Translations under genes and position numbers: made by a program | Assembly (NCBI GenBank): GCA_963575645.1 | Contig: OY754470.1 | Span: 12,718,501 to 12,782,500, forward strand | Length of the DNA: 64,000 nt | Direction: 5' to 3' | DNA from: Xanthostigma xanthostigma | Taxonomy: Eukaryota; Arthropoda; Insecta; Raphidioptera; Raphidiidae | Shown here: positions 56,180 to 64,000 of the stretch, one piece after another | Position numbering within the stretch: the stretch's first letter is position 1 | Layout: the number at the start of each line of letters is the position of its first letter | Notes under the pieces: model-generated | The model's database searches: none | Seen by the model: only the letters and a program-made list of their open reading frames with translations | What the model was told of the DNA's origin: nothing

Positions 56180-59100
56180 TTTATTTATTAGTTGATAAAG
56201 TTGAAACCGCTGGGCCCACCCAGTTCCACTAGTGGGTTAGTTAAAACAAAATAAAATCGTTTTTTTATATTTTAAACAAATATATTTTCAATTAGTATAT
56301 TACACAAAATAAAGATACACAAGATACGAAATATTAGTTCCTGGAACTTTCAAGGAGTCGGGCGAGGTGAAGCCTCACTTGACTATGAAAAAACAGGAAG
56401 CTAATTCCAAAAAAACACCACACCCTGTTGTCAAAGAATACTGACAGTAAGTCCGTTCTTTGCAAAGCAGGTTTTAACTTTAATTAATAAGCAAATATTT
56501 ATCCTTCAAAATTCAAAATAGATAGTAAAGATATATTAAATTGGAAATCCTGATGATTCCAAAATAATAGGAAATAATGTATTCTGTTGCAAGAAATTCG
56601 TGAAGCGACCGGTCTATTGCAATTCAGTTCAAGAAGTAATTTTATAAATTTAGAGACAAAAATCTGTAAAAATGGAAATTATATAATGAGTCAAGTTAAT
56701 TAAGTAATAATACCAAAAATACATTTTTTTTAAGTTGATATGAGCTGCTTGCGAACAAAATACACTACCGTTAAAAAAAAGTTATTTATGTTGTAAAAGA
56801 GGTAATTAATATTGGAGGCTTTGAAAAACGTTTCAATTTCAGCAATATATTAAATTTTAACGCCTGATTTTGTCGTGGCTAATTACGCACATAACATAGT
56901 AGCCAAAAAGCAAGATATTAAAAAAAAATTAACGCAAATCATTGCATTTTATCTTTCTATTTTGAAGTAATTGCGAAAACGCTTGTGACGTCTTGAAGAG
57001 ACATTTAGTACAAAGGTACGTATGCAAATTTACTTAATGATATGATTTATATTAAGCATTTTCTAAGTAGGTACTTAGTAGTAAAATAGTATGGTTTTCT
57101 TTAGTTGCAAGTTAACTAACCTCAAAAATAACTTATGACCTAAGTGTTATAGATTATAACCAAAAAAAAAAAATAAACAGCATATCAAATAATTAAATGA
57201 TGCAGAAGTGAATAATCGCAACAAAAATTTAAACGACACAGTGATCACTTAGTTCAAGTGTTTATATTCTTTTTAATTTAAGAAGACGTGACGTCATTCG
57301 GTGCTTCAGAACATGGCCGATTGCAGTTCTTAATACTTGTATTTTATTAAAAATTTTATTAATCTCAATGTTTATATTAAAACTGGGTCATTTTTTAGAA
57401 TCCTTTCAACATATATTTTTCTCTAAAACCTTTTATTCTTTGATTCTTTTATTTTATACTGTCATCATGCCTATTGCTCGTATTCCTTTGGGGAGAAGAA
57501 ACTATACTAATTTGGAATGATTTAACCTCTATCATTTGGGGGCTGGAAATGCATCATTTTCAAGAAAATCTACTTCGGTTTTCTTTTTACAAAAATCTAA
57601 ATTTTTGGAGTTACAAATTTTTAAAAATATACATTCTCAGTTATTGGCCTGAATTTTTCCATGGTCTGATAGCTTACTAATTGGTCAACCTTCCTAAAGC
57701 CAAGAACCACGAAATTTACTGTTAGATTTTGTTGTGTGTTAAAACTTACAATAAATAAAAAAAATCCAGCCAATTGGGCGACGGGACCATTCCAATTTAA
57801 ATTGTAGAATACTATTATTACTTTAGTGTAAAAAGAAAAAGCAAATGTTCTGTACCAAACATTAATTCTTTAACTCATTAATGTATCGATTATCAGCTGA
57901 CCTTATTTCGTAATACACATTTCGCAGCATAATGAAACGGATTTTATTTTTCATGGAACACTGACTGCAATATAATTTTAATGTCGGTGTTTTTGTTTGC
58001 AGCGAACATAAGAAATTGAAAGACATGGCAAGAAGTGGAAGCATTTTAAGACTGCGACGACTGACGTCTTCTGGGAATTGAGGTGAAGTCAGCGACATAA
58101 GGTGAGCTGAGAGTTTATGTTGTGTTTTACTTGCGAGTTAGTTGACTTAGCTTAAAGCGGCTACGAATAATCTATGAGGCTATGAGCTAACTCCCTCGAA
58201 ACTTACCAATTGGTTACCAAACGTAAATAAGGACTAAAAAAACAAGATGGATTTCGGTTTGAACTAAACCGAACGTGATTAATATTTCAATTTTATTTCC
58301 GAAAATTGTAGATGTTATGGCCATATTCACCGAATGTAAATAGCTATTAATTCGGTTCATTTGTTATTTGCTATTCCTCCGAATAAATAGCGATAATTCA
58401 ATTCACTAAACATAATTATGTTTACTGCAGGTATAAATCTATTCTGTATAACTTCCAAAGAGTAAAAATATTTATTCTTTAAAATAATAATGACCGCCAC
58501 ATAGGTCATAATACTTAACCTATAAACGTGGAGTGTTATATCTACAGTTGCTCTTGTGAATTTATTTATGTGTTGTATATTAACCTTTTGTGAAGTGTAT
58601 AGTTGTAAAACATTAAAGTTAGTGGACGTTTTGCTTGCAATTGGGTTAGGATAAAGCATTATTATTTTGTGAAATTTTTTTTATTTGACGTTTACTCTAA
58701 CGCTATCGGTAGGATTTTTGGGTGAATGTCAAAATATTCAATAAAAAGAGCAAGGAGTATAGTGCAGTGTACATTTATTCTTTAACTAACTTTTCCACCT
58801 GTTATTTTGCTTGATGAATTGAAAGTAAATTTTATTCTTACGAATAAATTTGTTCCAAGATTAGTAACTTCTATCATTAATATAGTGAACAGGTGAATAT
58901 GGTCATTAGTAGTACAAAATATTAGTTATTTATAATCCTTTTTATAATTTTTAACGCCCTATATATAATATATATAGACGATATATAGACCAAATGGTAA
59001 GGTTATTAGGTTGTTCGAAAAATATTGATTCATTTATAGGCCAAACGCTGTTTACTTTTGCTTATTTGAATAAGTAAAGCGTTTTTTTTTATTTCTTGTG

Positions 59101-60137
59101 ATTTTTTAAGTCCTTCATTGAAAGAAGGAAGTTTTTTACAAAATTTAAATTTTCATTTAGGCATGTAGAAAAAAACACTGATTCTAGCAGACTCACGCAT
59201 ACTGAATCAGAAGCTACGACTGCTTAAAAAAATATACATTAACGATTATGAAAAAGAACTTTAATCGCATATAACGTCTAAACTAAAAGAGATATCAGTT
59301 TTTTTTTCGCTTAAATACGAAAGCAATGTAAGTATCTACAGTAAATTTGGTCGCTAAAGGGTGAAAGGAAAGAGAATAATCCGTAAGTTTAGGGCGGTTA
59401 CATTTTCCACCTCAACCCCTGGGGTTTTGTTCTACTCACAAATTCGATTAATCTCCGATTGGCTCGTTAAATTTTTATGCGTCTAAAATCGTCGACGGTC
59501 GAATTAACTTTTAAAAAGCTGGTAACATGAAGTGATTCAGAAATATTTACCATAAACTACTAATTTATATGTTATAATTTTAAACATTCTTTCTTTTCAA
59601 TGTAACAAATCTTTAAAAAAATTAGTTTACCATTCAAACTCTATAAATGGTACTAATTTAGATAAAAATCCAGTTTGTATAATATTTTGTATATACGTGA
59701 TGTTCCCGGAAAGTAAAAAAACTTGTTTTTACAGAAAGTCTCGTGTATTTCAGCATCCCAAAGTCTCAACCTTAACTCTTTCTACTAATTTTTGTATAGG
59801 GATGAAACTACTCCCAAACATCTTTTTTAAATCTCAAAACAAAATATTGTTTACCAAAAAGTGCTTCCATTATTAGATTTTTTTAAAACTTGGTTCTTAC
59901 ACTGGTATGGCTTTTATAACTAATTTCTCAATTCATCGAGATTTAAACGAATTTTTTTAAAATCAGTTTAGAAGATACCCGCAGCGCATATAAAAAACTA
60001 GATATTTTTTACTAAAAATCTTGATGATTTCAACTTTGATTAATTTTAATTTCGTAATTTTTAAAAATATCGGTATGAAATAAAAAGCATTCTTTAGAGC
60101 GTTATTTTCTTTGAAAACGTGTTTTCAATTTAAAATT
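56180..60137. other. repeat-poor spacer, no gene seen
   Basis: Nearly 4 kb without any repeat family found elsewhere in the window and without a recognisable protein. A 100-codon minus-strand frame at 58357-58659 has no family resemblance. It could be unique non-coding DNA. Confidence 0.4.
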
Positions 60138-60440
60138 CTGTTTGTGAAAAATAACTCTAATAATTTAGAGTGATGATGATCCTGTTTAAATGTTGGAAGA
60201 TTAAAGGATGAATCCTGGTGGCATAAGATCGATGAACTAAGCAAATACTAAAGGTTTTTTTATTGCATTTTATTGTATGACGTTTCGGCAAACTTTATGC
60301 CATCTTCGAAAAATCTAGAAGATTTATATATAAAAAGTTTTAAATTGTTGTTGTCACAGTTGTTATTGTTAAAATTATTAATGTTAAAGTTGTCATTGTT
60401 AAAATTATTGTTGTAAAAGTTAAAGTTAAAAAATTGGAAG
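60138..60440 (-). mobile_element. single-arm Penelope-like tail, family of insertion D
   Basis: Shares GTGAAAAATAACTCTAATAA, ATGTTGGAAGATTAAAGG, GACGTTTCGGC and the GTT/AAC-rich stretch with 10325-10560 but has no inverted second arm. The GTTGTT-rich part yields an asparagine-rich chance frame that is not a gene. Confidence 0.6.
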
Positions 60441-61110
60441 TAAAATAAACTTACCAATGCTGTCTGTTTTCTCAGTATTGTTGTAATGTATAAAATAAAT
60501 TAAAATAAAAAATGTCATCAACGAGTATTAAAATTACTATTTTTCTTGAAAAAACGAATGTATTGAACCAAATAAGTTCAGTGATTAAAAAAGACAGGTC
60601 ATAGACAGGGGTTCACAAGGCAATGCCACGAGTTGAGTTTTTCGCGCTATGGCTCAAGAACAATTACAGATATTTCTTAATACGTCATTCTGCTCGAAAT
60701 TTTATCAGTTTTAAGATTAAAATGAAATTTTTTGTGTTTAAATAGATAATTCTCTAGATTTTTGCAAAATTAAAATTTAGGAGGTAGTTTCACACCCATA
60801 GAAATATTTCAGATTAGGTGAAGGGTGAGATTTTTACTATACGTTTGTAAGGGCACCACCCTATATCTATAACTGGGAAAAAATCAGTGCATGCTCAAAA
60901 AAGATATGTGCCCTAATTTGGTTTTAAACGCTTTTGTTTATCTGTATATTTTTTTGTTTCTGTGTTTCTTTGTTCCAAATCTTGGGACAGCTTTTTTAAC
61001 TACTTCCCGTTATTACAACAACTAACTGACCGTTCCTGTTTTCGTCCGGATGCAAATCAAACTAAAAATTTGAAAATAAAAATAGGTAAAAAAACTTTTT
61101 AGTTAAACGC

Positions 61111-61384
61111 TTTTATTGTACAATCGATAATGTACTAAAAACTAGAAAATAAATGTGAGTCACCATAGGGGGCTTTGATTAAATCAAAATAAAATCGTGG
61201 GGGGGCATTTATAGTTACATACATTATAGTCGAAGAAGACATTCGAAAGATAAATATTATTTCCCATCTCTCAAACAAGTTAAAGTTTTCTACAAAATGC
61301 CCTCTACGATTTTATTTTAGTTTAATCAAAGCCCCCTATGGTGACTTATATTTATTTTCTACATTATCGATTGTACAATAAAAC
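61111..61384. mobile_element. inverted-repeat element with ~95 bp arms
   Basis: TTTTATTGTACAATCGATAA, CACCATAGGGGGCTTTGATT and a TAAAATCG block return inverted at the right (to 61384). The spacer of about 80 bp is unrelated. No flanking duplication found. Confidence 0.65.
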
Positions 61385-62121
61385 TTTTTAACCAATTTTT
61401 TTATAATTTTTAAAATGATATACCTACTGTGCATAACCATTTTCTGTACAGTTTTAAAAAGTTTTGTAATAACACTAATTATTCACATTTAAACAAAATA
61501 AAAAATACGCTTTCTTCTTTATAAATTTTAAAAACGATAATTTTTTTAGAAAAAAATACGTAGAAACCATTTTAAATTAAACTTATAGGTATGGCTTTTT
61601 CTTTTATAAATTATAACATTTTGACTCACAATACATTTTTTTTTAATATTTTAAATCTTTTAAGGGTATTTGCCAAAATCTTCTAACACTGTTAAAATTG
61701 TCTAAAAAAATAAATATATTAAAACTTAATCTAGTGTGAAATTTTCTCTACAATTTGTTAAAGAGAAACCGACTGAAAAAATAACAAACGGCTCTGTGTG
61801 TTTAAAAAATAAAGCCTTTTAACCCACAGTAAAGCCGCCATGATACCTTTAATCCAACATTGATTTTTTTCTCACAGAATAATAAAGGAAGAAAGTTATC
61901 TATTTTACTTATACAGGGTGATTTACATCAGGAGCCTAAAAATGGAAATGCATATCCAAGTTGGATTGTAAGTATAAAATGTAAAAAATTATTTTTTTCC
62001 GACCGAGCGCGAGGGGAGGGGGCCTCTAATAGACAGCGATGCAAACGGACAATCAGCTCGCGTCATGCGACCGTGAAGAGCGTTTCTTTGTTTGCGGCCG
62101 CGCTGATCTAATTTTTAATTA

Positions 62122-62289
62122 GGTGCTGAACAAGTTAAGTTGCTGGGCTCGCTATACTATGGACTCAGTGTTGCAGATTTGCGTAAACTTGTTTATAAAT
62201 TTGCTGAGCGCAACAATATCAAAAACAATTATGATCAAAGCAGTAAAACAGCCGGATTGGATTGGGGACACTACTTTATGAGACCCTGA
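62122..62289 (+). pseudogene. pogo-type transposase DNA-binding-domain remnant
   Basis: 55 codons: LLGSLYYGLSVADLRKLVYK then FAERNNIKNNYDQSSKTAGL and DWGHYFMRP, then a stop. The pattern YGL...DLR.L.Y.FAE.N.I......K.AG.DW...F..R is the CENP-B-type helix-turn-helix of pogo-like transposases and derived genes. No catalytic domain follows. Confidence 0.65.
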
Positions 62290-62323
62290 GCGGCATTACC
62301 CAAAGTCAGGGGCAATGCCGCTC
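62288..62323 (+). repeat. GAGCGGCATT hairpin
   Basis: GAGCGGCATT pairs perfectly with AATGCCGCTC across a 16 nt loop, immediately after the pogo remnant. Role unknown. Confidence 0.5.
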
Positions 62324-62814
62324 AAACATGTTTTTTTAATAATGTTTTCCTACTACTAGTAGGTGAAAGATATATGCTTTTGTTGTTAAATTGTTGATTA
62401 CTCGATAATTAAAGACTTTGTTACTCTTCTTAATTTTGATATATAATAAATAATTTAAAAAATACACCATGTTTTACTTAAGTGAACGCCATTCCCCCGT
62501 CCTACCCTACGGGTTTTCCCCAACTCAATCCTTTTAATTTCGTTTGCCAGTCTTCGATGCCATAAGAAGCCAGCGAAAATAATTAAGATAATTGCAGGAC
62601 TTATGTCGTTGTAAATTATTAACTTTATATGAAAAACAAAAATATAGGCTTTGCACACATCGCTACACTGTTAACGGTTGTGCAATGTTATAGCTTTGCG
62701 TGTCAGAGCTGAGTTTCATTCATACAAGAAGTGGGCTGTTATCAAGTTTGGACGCGCGTTTTATGAAGTAGCCTGTATGTTTGATACTTTTCAGCAGACA
62801 GCAATAATTTTTTT

Positions 62815-62900
62815 TTTCATACCTTGGTCGAAAGTACGTACTTCCGGCATCAATTTTAAGGCAGAAAGACTAACATTTATGCATTGGTGAAATTACACAT
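62815..62900 (+). repeat. dispersed repeat, relative of 8027-8135
   Basis: TTTTTCATACCTTGGTCGAA, CGGCATCAATTTTAAGGCAG and a following AAATTACAC block match in order. Confidence 0.5.
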
Positions 62901-64000
62901 ACACGCACTGATACCCAGCTATCATATATATTAATACCCTAAGGTTAAAGATGTTTGCCTCCCTTTTTAGAAAAAACCTCACAGTTTCTCCACATAAGTT
63001 ATATATCATTTTACAGATAATTGCTTGCTCTACTGACATCGACAACTAAAAAAATTTATTATTGCTTTTGTTTTGTAAATTAATTAAAATACAGCAACGC
63101 TGAACAACGTCTGCCCTCTAACGGCTTTAATTTTGAAACAGCGAGCAACGCTGAACAACGTCACAGCAATGCTGCATGATGCATGACGGCTTAGCTCAAC
63201 GCTTTTGCTACTTGCGCCTCTATATGACAATTTTAGTAAAATATTTCTTCGATCTGTCATCTGAGCTTTATATTGTAATACAACAAAAAGAAGAACATTG
63301 TAGGCAGTGTGCAAAATTAGAAACGAATTGAATACCTGCAATCATATTTAAAAAATAATTTTGTAAAGTGATAATTATTATACTTATTTAGTGCGAATAA
63401 TTCGCACAGGTCACACTAGTAAAGAAAAATAGTTGTCATGTACACCATGAGACTACCGCCAGCCAATAGTCGCGAACAGCTGTGATTCGTGTTTTTACGT
63501 ATAAGCTCAAAGCTTCTCGCTTGGAATTTATCTGTACTTTTATATAATTAATTAATTCATTAATGTAACTAATAAGCGCACTTTCGACCGAGATATGAAG
63601 AAAAATGGTATACACCACACGGGCAGAAAATTTGAGATTCTTGAACTGCGCGTCATGATGTCCTCAACTCGCCTTGGGCATCATAACACGCAATGGAATA
63701 ATCTCAAACTGTCTGCCTTTGTGGTGTCGTGACAAGTTCAGAAAACTCCATGTATCGATATCTCAAACGGCCAATCAAAAATATTTTATTTTGCATTTCA
63801 TGCTTGTAATTAATTCAATTTCGAATACGAATTTTCATTTTTAGTTTCCTGGTGTAAATTACTCTGCATATAATATTTCCATCTGTTAAAAATGTTTATA
63901 GTTGCTACAAAAGTAGTCAGGCATACATTTCAATTTACGTTAGGAATATAATAAAATATTGTTGCGTGCTCCATGTTGGGACAACTATGGATTCTGTAGA
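62901..64000. other. spacer without recognised gene
   Basis: AGCAACGCTGAACAACGTC occurs twice (63092, 63144). Nothing else recognised up to the window end. Confidence 0.35.

Noticed and set aside
58357-58659. 100-codon minus-strand frame as a real gene
   Set aside because: No recognisable domain, AT-driven composition and no splice or start context that stands out.
60260-60457. Asparagine-rich minus-strand frame
   Set aside because: It is the translation of the GTT/AAC-rich part of a Penelope-like tail also present at 10.5 kb.

Overview
This is a window of a eukaryotic nuclear genome. It is strongly AT-rich and carries almost no host coding sequence. The one convincing host gene piece is a single 3' exon of a paired-like homeobox gene on the minus strand (33838-34059). 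Its lysine at homeodomain position 50 and the residues after the homeodomain match goosecoid. Everything else I recognise is transposable-element DNA or anonymous AT-rich spacer. The repeat types (Helitron-like elements ending in CTAG, Penelope-like elements, hAT, pogo and Harbinger-type elements, R1-like LINE pieces) together with the goosecoid exon suggest an arthropod, most likely an insect. I cannot settle the order from the sequence.

Layout. 1-5.6 kb holds a CCAG-ended MITE, two tandem copies of a dispersed repeat (here called the TTGG family), a MITE with an attached palindrome, a Penelope-type palindrome, and a 1 kb foldback element with Penelope and Helitron-like DNA nested in it. 5.9-11.2 kb holds Helitron-like elements, one carrying a tRNA-Lys-like sequence, and two more Penelope palindromes. 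14.2-17.9 kb holds a large TTGG copy, a purine-rich foldback, a tRNA-like scrap, a degenerate Penelope copy that still encodes a GIY-YIG remnant, and a 0.5 kb TIR element. 18.4-28.7 kb alternates palindromes, LINE fragments, hAT-type and other MITEs. 28.7-31.1 kb has a TIR element filled with an 81-91 bp tandem repeat. 32.4-35.3 kb is the goosecoid exon and its flanks. 35.3-55 kb is another dense layer of nested elements (Helitron, TTGG, Harbinger, hAT, pogo, mariner-type). 56.2-60.1 kb is repeat-poor and featureless to me. The last 4 kb has a single-arm Penelope tail, a long inverted repeat and a pogo-type DNA-binding-domain remnant.

The most interesting signal is a set of at least six short insertions that are nearly perfect inverted dimers of Penelope-type or Penelope-like tails. 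Each sits between 12-16 bp direct repeats and has one unpaired tail. Several contain, or have related copies that contain, a CTGAAGA / hairpin / GAAA core resembling a hammerhead ribozyme. Other points of note are two Helitron-like copies that share a tRNA-Lys-like passenger, and a TTGG repeat family whose ends are conserved while its interior differs between copies. No rRNA, CRISPR or intact autonomous transposon was found. Many short open frames exist by chance in this AT-rich DNA and are not annotated.
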